This document shows, in pieces, positions 53,059-62,566 of a stretch of DNA of 64,000 nt. A program made the translations under genes and the position numbers. Each line of letters begins with the position of its first letter. Positions within the stretch are counted from its first letter, which is position 1. Under the pieces are notes generated by a model. It had not been told where the DNA came from, did not search any database, and saw only the letters and a list, made by a program, of their open reading frames with translations. Source of the stretch: Paenibacillus sp. FSL H8-0079 (GTDB taxonomy: Bacteria; Bacillota; Bacilli; Paenibacillales; Paenibacillaceae); assembly GCF_037991315.1 (NCBI RefSeq), contig NZ_CP150300.1:2480001-2544000 (forward strand), read 5' to 3'.

Positions 53059-54276
53059 ATGCGTATCATGGTACAGAAGTTCGGAGGCACTTCTCTCTCC
53101 ACTGTTCAGGCGAGAGAGCATGTGCTCCGTCACGTTAAACGTGAACTTGAGGCAGGATTGAGTCTGGTCATCGTGGTGTCTGCGATGGGGCGCCGCGGCG
53201 AGCCATATGCGACCGATACGTTGCTGGACTGGGCTGCACAGAACGGAAACGCACTATCCGCACGCGAAAAGGATTTACTGCTGTGCTGTGGTGAAATCAT
53301 ATCTGCGACGACTTTGAGCAGTTTGCTCGAACATGAAGGCATTCCAACTACAGTGCTGACCGGTGCACAAGCAGGTTTTGTGACGGACGACAATTTCGGG
53401 AATGCCCGGATATTGGATGTCCGTCCTGTTCGTGTGTTGGAGCAGCTTCAGCTTGGCCGGGTCGTTATTGTAACCGGATTCCAAGGTCAGACGGAGAACG
53501 GAGACTTCACGACACTGGGTCGTGGGGGAAGTGATACGTCTGCAACAGCTCTCGGTGCAGCATTACGTGCCGAAATGGTGGATATCTACACAGATGTGAA
53601 CGGGATTCTCACGGCCGATCCACGGATTGTTGAGGATGCGCGTCCACTGACTGTTGTGAGCTATGCAGAGATCTGTAACATGGCCCACCACGGGGCCAAG
53701 GTAATCCATCCACGTGCGGTCGAGATTGCGATGCAATCCCAGATACCTGTACGGGTAAGATCTACTTTTGCAGACACGGAAGGAACGCTGGTTACGCATC
53801 CGGAAGGATTCCAGGATGTGCAGACAGGCATTGTTGACCGTTATGTAACAGGTATCGCCTATGTGAGCAATGTAACGCAAATTACGGTGGATGTACCTGG
53901 TGGTGCAGATCGATTGCAACTAAAAGTATTCAAAACCATGGCCGAGAATTCAATCAGCGTTGATTTTATTAATGTTACCCCCTCGGGAGTTGTCTATACA
54001 GTTTTTGACAGTGATTCCGAGAAAGCCATACATGTATTACAGGAGATAGGTCTCAAGCCACAAAGCCTGTCCGGTTGTGCCAAAGTTTCCGTCATTGGCG
54101 GAGGCATTAATGGTGTACCTGGAATTATGGCTCGCATCGTCGAGTCCTTGACACTGGCAGACATTCAGATCCTGCAATCGGCAGATTCGAATACAACGAT
54201 CTGGGTACTCGTAAAAAAAGAAGATATGGTTCAGGCCCTGAGGGCACTTCACGCCTCATTCGAACTTCATTTGTAA
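53059..54276 (+). CDS. dapG: Aspartate kinase (DapG type)
   Basis: A 405-residue aspartokinase that phosphorylates aspartate at the start of the lysine/diaminopimelate/threonine pathways. The kinase domain has MVQKFGGTSLSTVQAREHVL, LGRGGSDTSATALGAAL and DIYTDVNGILTADPRIV. Two ACT domains follow in the C-terminal third (about residues 260-405). Its position in front of dapA, after the dipicolinate genes, matches dapG of B. subtilis, the diaminopimelate-controlled isozyme. The start ATG 53059 has GGAGG upstream. Confidence 0.93.
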   Translation: MRIMVQKFGGTSLSTVQAREHVLRHVKRELEAGLSLVIVVSAMGRRGEPYATDTLLDWAAQNGNALSAREKDLLLCCGEIISATTLSSLLEHEGIPTTVLTGAQAGFVTDDNFGNARILDVRPVRVLEQLQLGRVVIVTGFQGQTENGDFTTLGRGGSDTSATALGAALRAEMVDIYTDVNGILTADPRIVEDARPLTVVSYAEICNMAHHGAKVIHPRAVEIAMQSQIPVRVRSTFADTEGTLVTHPEGFQDVQTGIVDRYVTGIAYVSNVTQITVDVPGGADRLQLKVFKTMAENSISVDFINVTPSGVVYTVFDSDSEKAIHVLQEIGLKPQSLSGCAKVSVIGGGINGVPGIMARIVESLTLADIQILQSADSNTTIWVLVKKEDMVQALRALHASFELHL

Positions 54277-54323
54277 GCAACTGAAGTTCGAGGAGCCAAA
54301 CCTGTTTTGAAGGAGGAATCGAA

Positions 54324-55202
54324 TTGGACTTTGGAAGATTGATTACAGCAATGGTCACTCCGTTCAATGAACAAGGAGAGATTCATTGGGAGGAAACGGC
54401 ACGTCTAATCGACTATTTGATTGTAGATCAAAAGTCGGAGACGCTCGTGGTTTCCGGAACAACAGGGGAGTCTCCAACACTTAGTGATACTGAGAAAGTT
54501 CAATTATTCGAATTTGCAGTGAAACATGCGGCCGGTCGGTGCAAAATTATAGCCGGTACGGGAAGCAACAACACGGCACATTCCATCCATTTGACACAGG
54601 AAGCTGAACGTGCCGGAGTGGATGGCATATTGCTGGTTGTTCCGTATTACAACAAACCGAGTCAAGAAGGTCTCTTCAAACATTTTGAGGCCATTGCGGG
54701 CTCAACCAAGCTGCCTGTTATGCTCTACAACGTGCCTGGGCGTACAGTAACCAGCCTGTCAGCCGCTACAACACTTCGTCTGGCCCAGATTCCTAACATC
54801 GTAGCTACGAAGGAATGTGCGTCTATGGAGCAGGTTACGCTGATTGCAGCAAGTGCTCCGGAGCACTTTAGAGTGTATTCCGGTGATGATGCTTCAGGCT
54901 TGCCAGCGATTGCAGTTGGTGCCCATGGGATCGTCAGCGTGGCGAGTCATGTCGTAGGGGCAGAAATGAAGAAAATGATCGATGCCTTCTATGGCGGCGC
55001 GCCTGTTCAAGCTGCTCAGATTCATCAGCAGCTGTTCCCGGTGTTTAAAGGTCTGTTTGAGTGTCCACAACCTCTACCAAACCCGGTTGCGGTGAAATAT
55101 GCGCTGACATTGCGTGGTTTGAACGTTGGATCTGTACGCTTGCCCCTTATTCCGCCAACGGAAGAGGAGCAGGTCTATATCAAAGGTCTGCTTAATTTGT
55201 AA
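54324..55202 (+). CDS. dapA: 4-hydroxy-tetrahydrodipicolinate synthase
   Basis: A 292-residue class I aldolase. The Schiff-base Lys lies in NIVATKECASMEQV, the Tyr in MLYNVPGRTVTSL, and the substrate loop is VVSGTTGESPTLSD. It condenses pyruvate with aspartate semialdehyde, feeding lysine, peptidoglycan diaminopimelate and spore dipicolinate. The start is TTG 54324, with AAGGAGG 7 nt upstream. A strong terminator follows. Confidence 0.97.
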   Translation: MDFGRLITAMVTPFNEQGEIHWEETARLIDYLIVDQKSETLVVSGTTGESPTLSDTEKVQLFEFAVKHAAGRCKIIAGTGSNNTAHSIHLTQEAERAGVDGILLVVPYYNKPSQEGLFKHFEAIAGSTKLPVMLYNVPGRTVTSLSAATTLRLAQIPNIVATKECASMEQVTLIAASAPEHFRVYSGDDASGLPAIAVGAHGIVSVASHVVGAEMKKMIDAFYGGAPVQAAQIHQQLFPVFKGLFECPQPLPNPVAVKYALTLRGLNVGSVRLPLIPPTEEEQVYIKGLLNL

Positions 55203-55261
55203 TCATTTAGGTTGCATATGGAACTATTTTATTAATCATGAGAATTTCCATCAGATCAGCA

Positions 55262-55302
55262 AAAGAACCGCTCCTCTTATTTGAGGTTGCGGTTCTTTTT
55301 TT
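55262..55302 (+). terminator. Terminator after dapA
   Basis: AAAGAACCGC (55262-55271) pairs with GCGGTTCTTT (55289-55298), with a further CTC/GAG pairing inside, and a T-run follows. Confidence 0.95.
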
Positions 55303-55367
55303 GACGAGTAATGTGAGGTTTCTTTTTCATTGCTAAGGGGAAACCTACAGGTTAACGAGAGAGTGAC

Positions 55368-55397
55368 TTGTTTTTTTTGTTTTTAATCATGTATAAT
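55368..55397 (+). promoter_or_regulatory. Sigma-A promoter of the RNase J gene
   Basis: A perfect TATAAT (55392-55397) is preceded at 18 bp by TTGTTT (55368-55373). The predicted leader of about 277 nt is long for a housekeeping gene. Confidence 0.6.
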
Positions 55398-55680
55398 GAT
55401 GTCAAGTGACTGGGTGCGGTATTTTTTTGAAATTGAAAGCGACATCGTTTCGTGGTGTGGCTTTGCGGTGAAAAAGGAAGGAACGGCTAAGAGGGAATTT
55501 CAAATCCAACTTGTTGGGTGAAAGGGAATAACTTCGAAGAACTTCTTCCAGATATCGTGAATAAAGGTGTTCTTTTGCATTCATCCCGATAGGTGGGTAT
55601 GTAATGTATGGACTACTTTTCTTAACTTACAATAAATAATAAGGTACGACGTCCAACTACCATAGGAGGTTTAGATTCAT

Positions 55681-57360
55681 TTGTCTAAGAAAAATAATAA
55701 CGATAAACTGATGATTTTTGCATTGGGCGGCGTAGGCGAGATTGGTAAAAATATGTACGTCATCCAATACGCTAACGACATTGTAGTCGTAGATGCTGGT
55801 CTTAAATTCCCTGAAGAAGATATGCTTGGTATTGATATTGTCATCCCTGACATTTCTTACCTGACTGAGAACCGTGACAAAGTAAGAGGAATTATCCTTA
55901 CTCACGGACATGAGGATCACATTGGTGGTCTGCCATATGTTCTCAAACATCTGAATGTTCCTGTATACGGAACAAGACTCACGCTTGGACTTGTAGAAAA
56001 CAAGCTGAAAGAAGCGAACTTGCTGGGTGAAACAAAACGTATTCTGATTGATGCGGATTCCGAGATTCAACTTGGAACTGCATTGAAAGCATCGTTCTTC
56101 GCTACTAACCATAGTATTCCGGATTCCGTTGGTGTATGTGTCGAAACACCGGAAGGTGCAGTTGTTCACACAGGTGACTTCAAATTTGACCACACTCCAG
56201 TCAATGGTCAATATGCAGATCTTCAGCGTATGGCACAGATCGGAACGAATGGCGTACTTGCGCTGTTGTCCGACAGTACGAATGCTGAGAAACCTGGATT
56301 CACACCATCGGAGAAAAATGTGGGTATTGTTCTGGAAGATATCTTCCGTAAAGCAAGTCAACGCGTTGTTGTAGCGACATTTGCTTCCAACGTACACCGT
56401 ATCCAACAGGTAATCAACGCAGCAGAAGTAACTGGACGTAAAGTTGCAGTTATCGGACGCAGCATGGTCAATGTTGTCGGTATTGCTTCGGAACTGGGTT
56501 ACCTTGAGATTCCAGACGGCATGATCATTGAACCCGAAGAAGTAGGCAAGATGGCTGCTGATCGTGTCGTGATTCTCTGCACAGGAAGCCAAGGCGAACC
56601 AATGTCAGCACTGACACGTATGGCTCGTTCCACGCACCGTAAAGTGGACATCCTGCCAGGAGACACTGTCATTATCGCAGCAACACCGGTTCCGGGTAAT
56701 GAGAAATATGTAGGCCGTACGATTGATGAACTGTTCCGTCTGGGCGCTAACGTGCATTACAGCGGTGCTAACAGTGGCGTTCACGTATCTGGTCACGGTA
56801 GCCAGGAAGAGCTCAAACTGATGCTCAACCTGATGAAACCGAAATTCTTCTTGCCGATTCACGGTGAATTCCGTATGCAGCGTCGCCACGCGGTTCTTGC
56901 TGAATCTGTAGGTGTAGAACCTGAGAACATTTTCATTACGGATATCGGTGAAGTGATTGAAATTCAAGGTGGAGCAGCGCGTAGAGCAGGAAAAGTTACT
57001 GCAGGTAATGTGTTGATCGACGGCTTGGGTGTAGGCGATGTGGGTAACATTGTACTTCGTGACCGTAAATTGCTGTCACAAGATGGTATCCTCGTTGTCG
57101 TGGTAACACTGAGCAAACAGGATGGAAAAATTGTTTCCGGTCCTGACATCATCTCTCGCGGATTTGTGTATGTACGCGAATCGGAAGGACTACTGGATGA
57201 GGCCAACCGGATCGTTAGCAGCACATTGCAGAAGTTGATGAGTGAGAACGTTAACGAGTGGGCTTCACTCAAAACGAATGTTAAAGATGCACTGGGACGC
57301 TTCCTGTATGAGCAAACTCGTCGTAGACCGATGATTTTGCCAATCATTATGGAAGTTTAA
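55681..57360 (+). CDS. rnj: Ribonuclease J
   Basis: A 559-residue beta-CASP metallo-beta-lactamase RNase with 5'-3' exonuclease and endonuclease roles in RNA decay. The metal motif GHEDHIGG is intact, as are THSIPDS-type (NHSIPDS) and VHTGDFKFD, ATFASNVHR, CTGSQGEPMSALTRMA and GHGSQEE. It ends RRPMILPIIMEV like RNase J1. The locus (after dapA, before tepA) is that of rnjB in B. subtilis, yet the catalytic residues lost in B. subtilis RNase J2 are present here. The start TTG 55681 has GGAGG 11 nt upstream. Confidence 0.95.
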   Translation: MSKKNNNDKLMIFALGGVGEIGKNMYVIQYANDIVVVDAGLKFPEEDMLGIDIVIPDISYLTENRDKVRGIILTHGHEDHIGGLPYVLKHLNVPVYGTRLTLGLVENKLKEANLLGETKRILIDADSEIQLGTALKASFFATNHSIPDSVGVCVETPEGAVVHTGDFKFDHTPVNGQYADLQRMAQIGTNGVLALLSDSTNAEKPGFTPSEKNVGIVLEDIFRKASQRVVVATFASNVHRIQQVINAAEVTGRKVAVIGRSMVNVVGIASELGYLEIPDGMIIEPEEVGKMAADRVVILCTGSQGEPMSALTRMARSTHRKVDILPGDTVIIAATPVPGNEKYVGRTIDELFRLGANVHYSGANSGVHVSGHGSQEELKLMLNLMKPKFFLPIHGEFRMQRRHAVLAESVGVEPENIFITDIGEVIEIQGGAARRAGKVTAGNVLIDGLGVGDVGNIVLRDRKLLSQDGILVVVVTLSKQDGKIVSGPDIISRGFVYVRESEGLLDEANRIVSSTLQKLMSENVNEWASLKTNVKDALGRFLYEQTRRRPMILPIIMEV

Positions 57361-57398
57361 AATAGGCTAAACAAAAACATATATTCAGGCACACAGTC

Positions 57399-57453
57399 GC
57401 CCCTTCTCTACGAGTAATATTGGACGGTTCCTCGTAGAGAAGGGGCTTTTTTT
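57399..57453 (+). terminator. Strong terminator after the RNase J gene
   Basis: A perfect 16-bp stem (57399-57414 with 57431-57446, GCCCCTTCTCTACGAG and its complement) is followed by seven T. Confidence 0.97.
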
Positions 57454-57501
57454 GCGTTTTTCAGGGTAATCGCCAATATGTGAAGCAATTTGATGTGTCG
57501 G

Positions 57502-57532
57502 GTATAAGGCGGTTGGAAAAATCCCCATACTA
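57502..57532 (+). promoter_or_regulatory. Possible sigma-G promoter of tepA-ylzJ
   Basis: CATACTA (57526-57532) is a perfect sigma-G-type -10 (CATnnTA). GTATA (57502-57506) fits the -35, but the spacing is 19 bp, one longer than usual. It lies 41 bp before tepA. Forespore expression is therefore only suggested. Confidence 0.35.
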
Positions 57533-57573
57533 AGGAAATACATTAAATGTTTCTGGAGAAGGGGATTAATGAA

Positions 57574-58347
57574 ATGAATGAACGTATGAATGGCAAGCAG
57601 GCGTCAAAATCCAATCAGCCGGAGGTTGAAGCACCGGAGATCCCGTTGCAAGAGGACAAGGATATCTCTCCTGTTACGGAGACTATTCAGCAATTTGGGC
57701 AGACACAGTCGCCAGCAGGTGAATCGAACATTTTCTGTATGACGATCATCGGACAGGTGGAAGGGCATTTAATTTTGCCACCACAAAACAAAACAACAAA
57801 GTATGAGCATATCATTCCACAGCTAGTGGCTGCAGAACAGAATCAGCGTATTGAAGGTATTCTGATCATTCTGAACACGGTAGGTGGAGATGTAGAAGCG
57901 GGTCTGGCCATTGCAGAGATGATTGCTTCCCTGAGCAAACCTACGGTGACTGTGGTCATTGGTGGAGGGCATAGCATTGGAGTACCGATTGCGGTAGCTT
58001 CAACGTATTCCTTGATTGCCGGAAGTGCAACGATGACGATCCATCCCATCCGTATGAACGGACTTGTCATTGGTGTACCTCAGACGTTTGAGTATATGGA
58101 GAAAATGCAGGAACGGGTTGTTCGATTCGTGACTTCTCATTCGAATATCTCTGAAGAGATGTTCAAAGAACTGATGTTTAAGACTGGCGAGTTGAATCGG
58201 GATATTGGTACAGCTGTAGGAAGTGCAGATGCAGTGAAACATGGATTGATGGATGCAGTGGGTGGGATTGGACAGGCTATTGCTCAGTTAAATCAGCTCA
58301 TAGGAGACAAGAGACAAACCCTGCAGGCGGGAGGTTATACACAATGA
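57574..58347 (+). CDS. tepA: ClpP-like serine protease TepA (translocation-enhancing protein)
   Basis: A ClpP/crotonase-fold protease. The core is [20 protein letters not shown], then the catalytic Ser in [16 protein letters not shown] and the His in [11 protein letters not shown]. It corresponds to YmfB/TepA of B. subtilis, encoded between the rnjB locus and spoIIIE. The 45-residue N-terminal extension is Gln/Glu-rich. I chose ATG 57574 (257 aa) over ATG 57547, because GGAGAAGGGG lies between them. It overlaps ylzJ by 4 bp. Confidence 0.9.
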   Translation: MNERMNGKQASKSNQPEVEAPEIPLQEDKDISPVTETIQQFGQTQSPAGESNIFCMTIIGQVEGHLILPPQNKTTKYEHIIPQLVAAEQNQRIEGILIILNTVGGDVEAGLAIAEMIASLSKPTVTVVIGGGHSIGVPIAVASTYSLIAGSATMTIHPIRMNGLVIGVPQTFEYMEKMQERVVRFVTSHSNISEEMFKELMFKTGELNRDIGTAVGSADAVKHGLMDAVGGIGQAIAQLNQLIGDKRQTLQAGGYTQ

Positions 58348-58574
58348 CACTATACACCGTGATGCCTCCTGAACAACTCTGGTCTGGAATGTGGAAAGAG
58401 GGCGAAGATACGAGGGAGATCAAGATGAATGGTTTGTTAATGCAAGTGAGGCCTGTGAATGACAATGAAGCCGTTATTGTGCGTTTACTGGATTGTCCGC
58501 TTGAAGCCTATCTCAATCCTGCCAATATGCCAGGTTCGACCATTCCGCTTTCAGGTAACTTGGGATCAGCATAA
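58344..58574 (+). CDS. ylzJ: YlzJ-like protein
   Basis: A 76-residue protein with the YlzJ pattern [11 protein letters not shown] near the start and [17 protein letters not shown] near the end. Function is unknown. In B. subtilis it also lies between tepA and spoIIIE. The start overlaps the tepA stop (ATGA), so the two are co-translated. Confidence 0.88.
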   Translation: MTLYTVMPPEQLWSGMWKEGEDTREIKMNGLLMQVRPVNDNEAVIVRLLDCPLEAYLNPANMPGSTIPLSGNLGSA

Positions 58575-58632
58575 CGCGACGAATTCAGACAAATTGAGCA
58601 GAAAAAGAACATATGTACGGACTATATTTGTA

Positions 58633-58641
58633 TGGTATAAT
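58633..58641 (+). promoter_or_regulatory. Extended -10 promoter of ftsK/spoIIIE
   Basis: TGGTATAAT (58633-58641) is a perfect extended -10. No good -35 is seen at 16-18 bp. The transcript would start about 17 bp before the TTG start. Confidence 0.5.
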
Positions 58642-58664
58642 ATTCTTCTGGGGGTGACCTGATT

Positions 58665-61403
58665 TTGGCCAGAAGAAAAAAGAGGAAAAAAAAGGGCGCT
58701 GGTTTTAGTGGCGTTTTAAAATATGAAATTTACGGAATTGTGCTGATTACCCTTGCTGTTATTGCATTATCGGGTGAAGCCACCGTTGGACGTTCGCTTT
58801 CCAAGATGTTCGGACTGATGCTTGGTAAGTTTTATTTTGCGATTCCACTTGTTGGTATTTATTATGGTCTCATGGTGATGATTCACCGGAAATGGCCGAG
58901 TGGCTGGACCACGCGCAAGACAGGACTTGTTTTGCTGGTCTTTGCTTTAACCCTGATGAGTACCGTCTCTGCAATGCACCAGAAGCTCATTCCGGTGGGT
59001 GCGCTTGAGCCTGGTGCTGTGATTACACAGGTACATAATGATATGCAAACCGAGTTGCTAACCCCTGCTGCGCCAGGTGAGAGGGACTCCATGCTTAACA
59101 AGGATATCAGCGGTGGTTATCTCGGGGCTGGGCAATTTGCCCTGTTCCTGTGGCTGTTCGGTAGCCTTGGGGCAAGACTCATCATGATCGTAATGTTTGT
59201 CATCAGCTTTATGCTGATTACGAATCTTTCTTATGTGGATCTGATTCGAATATTTCGAACGAAGGTCTGGGATGCCGGGAGTTCAATGTACAAAAAATTG
59301 GAGTCGAGGTCCTCTGCACGTTCTGCTACAGCTCCTGATGCCAGGAAGAAAGGGAATACCCGTAAAGTGGTACCTGTCCCTGTTGAAGATGATGAAGACG
59401 AGTATGAGGATGAATTAGAGGAACAGCATCTGCCTAAACGAAAAGCACCAATATTCTTCCAATTGTTTGGAAAATGGGGAGCTGACCGGGAACAGGCGAA
59501 ATCAGGACGTGAAATCGATCAGGCGGATTCGGCAGAAACAGAACAGATTGTATACCGCGCCGAACAAGATCACCGTCCAGATGCTTGGCAGGATGCAACC
59601 GAAGACGTAGCGAATAAGTCCGCTTCATCACATGTTCCCGTTCAGGCTAAACCTAACTCTGCGCCGATTATTCGAGACTTTTTCGAGCATGTCAGAGCAG
59701 AAGATGCAAGTATTGAAGATGATCTGGATGATGCTTATCCATTCCCGGATGATCTCACCGATACCAACGCAGTTCAAGAGGGCGAGCATGCCATTAAAAT
59801 AACAGATGAACTGGTAGAGACAGAGTGGTCTGCATCCGATGCGGGAACGGGCGTGCCGAATGCAGTGGATGACATTCAGAGTGGAGAAGAAGTGCCGAAT
59901 GATACAACGCCGGGAACAGATAGTCCAACTCCCGAGGGGCAGGACGCACAACCAATCAAACCACCGCCTCCGCCACCGAAGCCGTACAAGCTGCCTTCAT
60001 TCCGTCTCCTTGCCAAGCCGAACAACGGGAGCAAGGCGGGTGACCAGAAGGATTACATGCAGACAGCGCGCAAACTGGAAGCCACACTGGAAAGTTTCGG
60101 TGTTCGCGCCAAAGTACTTGAAGTGGTTCGGGGCCCTGCGGTTACAAGGTATGAGATTCAGCCCGATATTGGTGTCAAAGTCAGCAGGATTGTCAGTCTA
60201 ACGGATGATATCGCGTTGGCTCTGGCGGCAAAAGATATCCGGATGGAAGCGCCGATTCCCGGGAAGTCCGCTATAGGTATCGAGGTACCTAATGGCGAGG
60301 TGTCGGTTGTAACGATGCGTGAAGTAATGGAGACAGCAACGTTCCAGGATGCAGAATCCAAAGTGACCATTGCATTTGGCCGAGATATCTCCGGACAGAC
60401 GATCATTGGTAACTTGGCTCGTATGCCCCATTTGCTGGTCGCAGGTGCTACAGGTTCCGGTAAGTCGGTATGTATCAACGGAATTATTACCAGCATATTG
60501 TACAAAGCGAAGCCGGATGAAGTGAAGTTCTTGATGGTCGATCCCAAGATGGTTGAGTTGAACGTATATAACGGAATTCCTCATCTGATGGCACCGGTAG
60601 TAACAGATCCCAAACGAGCATCACTTGCGCTCAAAAAGATCGTGGTTGAGATGGAGAAAAGATATGAACTATTCTCCAAATCCGGTACGCGGAACGTTGA
60701 AGGCTACAACAATCTGATGAAAGATAATCCTGCGGCTGTTCTACCGTATATCGTTGTTATTGTGGACGAGCTTGCAGATCTCATGATGGTTGCAGCCGGA
60801 GATGTGGAAGATGCGATTGCGCGGCTTGCCCAGATGGCTCGTGCAGCCGGCATCCACTTGATTATTGCCACACAACGTCCTTCCGTTGACGTTATTACCG
60901 GGGTAATCAAGGCTAACATTCCTTCCCGGATTGCCTTCGGCGTATCCTCCCAAGTCGATTCCCGAACGATTCTGGATATGGGTGGGGCTGAGAAACTGTT
61001 GGGCCGTGGAGACATGTTGTTCATGCCAATGGGCGCATCAAAACCGGTTCGTGTACAAGGTGCATTTATGAGCGATGAAGAAGTCGAGAATATTGTAAAC
61101 TACGTACGTGGTCAAGGTGAGGCGCAGTATGATGAGTCCCTTGTACCTGAGGTGGACGACTCTATCCAGGCTGAAGATGAAGTACAGGACGAGTTATACG
61201 AAAAGGCAGTACAGATTATTCTGGAGGCCAAGCAAGCGTCTGTTTCTCTGCTACAACGTCGAATGCGAGTAGGATACACCCGTGCCGCACGTTTAATTGA
61301 CTCGATGGAAGCTCGGGGTGTAATCGGTCCTTACGAGGGTAGCAAACCAAGGGAAGTACTGGTTTCACTTGAACAGTATCAGCAGAATAAAATAAGCTCG
61401 TAG
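58665..61403 (+). CDS. ftsK: DNA translocase FtsK/SpoIIIE
   Basis: A 912-residue translocase with four or five N-terminal membrane helices (first 190 residues), an acidic linker of about 250 residues ending in a proline run ([15 protein letters not shown]), and the motor. The Walker A motif is [16 protein letters not shown] (about 596) and [18 protein letters not shown] and [20 protein letters not shown] follow. The C-terminal gamma winged helix ([20 protein letters not shown]) reads polar DNA sequences. At this locus B. subtilis has spoIIIE, which pumps the chromosome into the forespore. The start TTG 58665 has GGGGGTGA upstream. Confidence 0.96.
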   Translation: MARRKKRKKKGAGFSGVLKYEIYGIVLITLAVIALSGEATVGRSLSKMFGLMLGKFYFAIPLVGIYYGLMVMIHRKWPSGWTTRKTGLVLLVFALTLMSTVSAMHQKLIPVGALEPGAVITQVHNDMQTELLTPAAPGERDSMLNKDISGGYLGAGQFALFLWLFGSLGARLIMIVMFVISFMLITNLSYVDLIRIFRTKVWDAGSSMYKKLESRSSARSATAPDARKKGNTRKVVPVPVEDDEDEYEDELEEQHLPKRKAPIFFQLFGKWGADREQAKSGREIDQADSAETEQIVYRAEQDHRPDAWQDATEDVANKSASSHVPVQAKPNSAPIIRDFFEHVRAEDASIEDDLDDAYPFPDDLTDTNAVQEGEHAIKITDELVETEWSASDAGTGVPNAVDDIQSGEEVPNDTTPGTDSPTPEGQDAQPIKPPPPPPKPYKLPSFRLLAKPNNGSKAGDQKDYMQTARKLEATLESFGVRAKVLEVVRGPAVTRYEIQPDIGVKVSRIVSLTDDIALALAAKDIRMEAPIPGKSAIGIEVPNGEVSVVTMREVMETATFQDAESKVTIAFGRDISGQTIIGNLARMPHLLVAGATGSGKSVCINGIITSILYKAKPDEVKFLMVDPKMVELNVYNGIPHLMAPVVTDPKRASLALKKIVVEMEKRYELFSKSGTRNVEGYNNLMKDNPAAVLPYIVVIVDELADLMMVAAGDVEDAIARLAQMARAAGIHLIIATQRPSVDVITGVIKANIPSRIAFGVSSQVDSRTILDMGGAEKLLGRGDMLFMPMGASKPVRVQGAFMSDEEVENIVNYVRGQGEAQYDESLVPEVDDSIQAEDEVQDELYEKAVQIILEAKQASVSLLQRRMRVGYTRAARLIDSMEARGVIGPYEGSKPREVLVSLEQYQQNKISS

Positions 61404-61438
61404 TGTAACATGTAACATGGTTACAACGAATCGTTTAA

Positions 61439-61468
61439 GCCCTCAACCTTATTGGTTGAGGGCTTTTT
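61439..61468 (+). terminator. Terminator after ftsK/spoIIIE
   Basis: GCCCTCAACC and GGTTGAGGGC form a perfect 10-bp stem with a five-base loop and five T. Confidence 0.96.
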
Positions 61469-61523
61469 GCTTACCCATCGGACTGAAGTTTTGCCATCTA
61501 CTCCAAAGATCGGATGTTTTGGT

Positions 61524-61553
61524 GCATAGGAAGCAAGCAGGCTTGTCATAATA
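61524..61553 (+). promoter_or_regulatory. Candidate sigma-G promoter of sleB
   Basis: GCATA (61524-61528) and CATAATA (61547-61553) match the sigma-G -35 and -10 (CATnnTA) with an 18-bp spacer, 48 bp before the sleB start. SleB is made in the forespore of B. subtilis, so the assignment is consistent. Confidence 0.6.
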
Positions 61554-61601
61554 ACATTAGCGATTCTGTTAATCCCACAAGAGAAAGGTAGAGCACAGTC
61601 G

Positions 61602-62438
61602 ATGCGAAAAATGAATCTATGGCTTTTCACTGCTATTTTGCTGATATCCGCATTGGGAATTCGTTATTTGCTTCCTGGGAATACAGCAACTGAAAGTTCA
61701 ACCGAACATACACCACAGGTAGAAGAAAAGGCCTTGCCTACGTTTAGCAGCAGTACAGTGAAATATGGAAGTTACGGTCAGGATGTATATGAGCTTCAGG
61801 GGCGTCTGAAGTACCTGGGGTTTTACAATGGTAAAATCGACAGTAATTTTGGCAGCAGCACGCTGAAATCCGTTAAATGGTTTCAATCCGAGTTTGGCAT
61901 GAAGGCAGATGGTGTGGTTGGATCGGAAACCAAGCTCAAGCTGTACAATGCTTCAACCAAATGGTCTCCAACAGAACCGCCACTTCATAAGGAATCCTCA
62001 GGTGGGGGTGGGGGTGGGGGCAGCAGCAACAACACAGCAGACAAAGAGCAGGATAATATGGGGTCTGCTAATGCACTTGGTCTCTCGGAGAATGAACTCA
62101 AAATTATGGCTAACGCAGTCTATGGTGAGGCCCGGGGGGAACCGTTCGAAGGTCAAGTTGCAGTAGCAGCAGTAATTCTGAATCGCGTAAATTCACCAAG
62201 TTTTCCAAGTACGCCCTCTGGCGTAATCTTTCAGCCAGGTGCATTTACGGCTGTAGCGGACGGACAGATATACCTGGAACCGAACGCACAAGCCAAAAAG
62301 GCAGTTGAACAAGCATTGAATGGCTGGGACCCGTCGGGCGGATGCCTCTATTATTTTAATCCGAAGACAGCAACATCCAAATGGATTTGGACCCGTCCAC
62401 AGGTGAAAACAATCGGTCAGCATATTTTTTGTATGTGA
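61602..62438 (+). CDS. sleB: Spore cortex-lytic enzyme SleB-type cell wall hydrolase
   Basis: A 278-residue secreted hydrolase with an N-terminal signal/anchor (NLWLFTAILLISALGIRYLL), a peptidoglycan-binding domain (about residues 48-110, YGQDVYELQGRLKYLGFYNG), a glycine-rich linker with seven consecutive Gly, and a Hydrolase_2 domain. The catalytic Glu is in AVYGEARGEPFEGQVAVAAV. SleB is a lytic transglycosylase that degrades muramic-lactam cortex at germination. No ypeB follows, unlike most sleB loci, so a related vegetative or spore hydrolase cannot be excluded. Confidence 0.8.
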   Translation: MRKMNLWLFTAILLISALGIRYLLPGNTATESSTEHTPQVEEKALPTFSSSTVKYGSYGQDVYELQGRLKYLGFYNGKIDSNFGSSTLKSVKWFQSEFGMKADGVVGSETKLKLYNASTKWSPTEPPLHKESSGGGGGGGSSNNTADKEQDNMGSANALGLSENELKIMANAVYGEARGEPFEGQVAVAAVILNRVNSPSFPSTPSGVIFQPGAFTAVADGQIYLEPNAQAKKAVEQALNGWDPSGGCLYYFNPKTATSKWIWTRPQVKTIGQHIFCM

Positions 62439-62566
62439 TGATGTTGGAAGCAACCAGAAGGCGTGACTTCGGTTGCTTCTTGCCTTTTGATTGGGTTAAA
62501 ATGGTTGTTACGTTTAAGCTTGAACATAAGTACACGATAAATGACGCCGTAAAGGGGTTTTGACAT

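Larger units (their letters stand above)
55203..55680 (+). other. Gene-free interval between dapA and the RNase J gene
   Basis: This 478-bp stretch holds the dapA terminator, a sigma-A-like promoter near 55368-55397, and a transcribed leader of about 277 nt before the RNase J gene. The leader includes a CCAAC-TT-GTTGG hairpin and purine-rich runs. I see no coding frame with a good ribosome binding site. Confidence 0.65.

Noticed and set aside
55657..56592. 311-codon antisense frame opposite the RNase J gene
   Set aside because: Same reasons as above: it overlaps a well-supported gene, lacks a ribosome binding site and resembles no protein I know.
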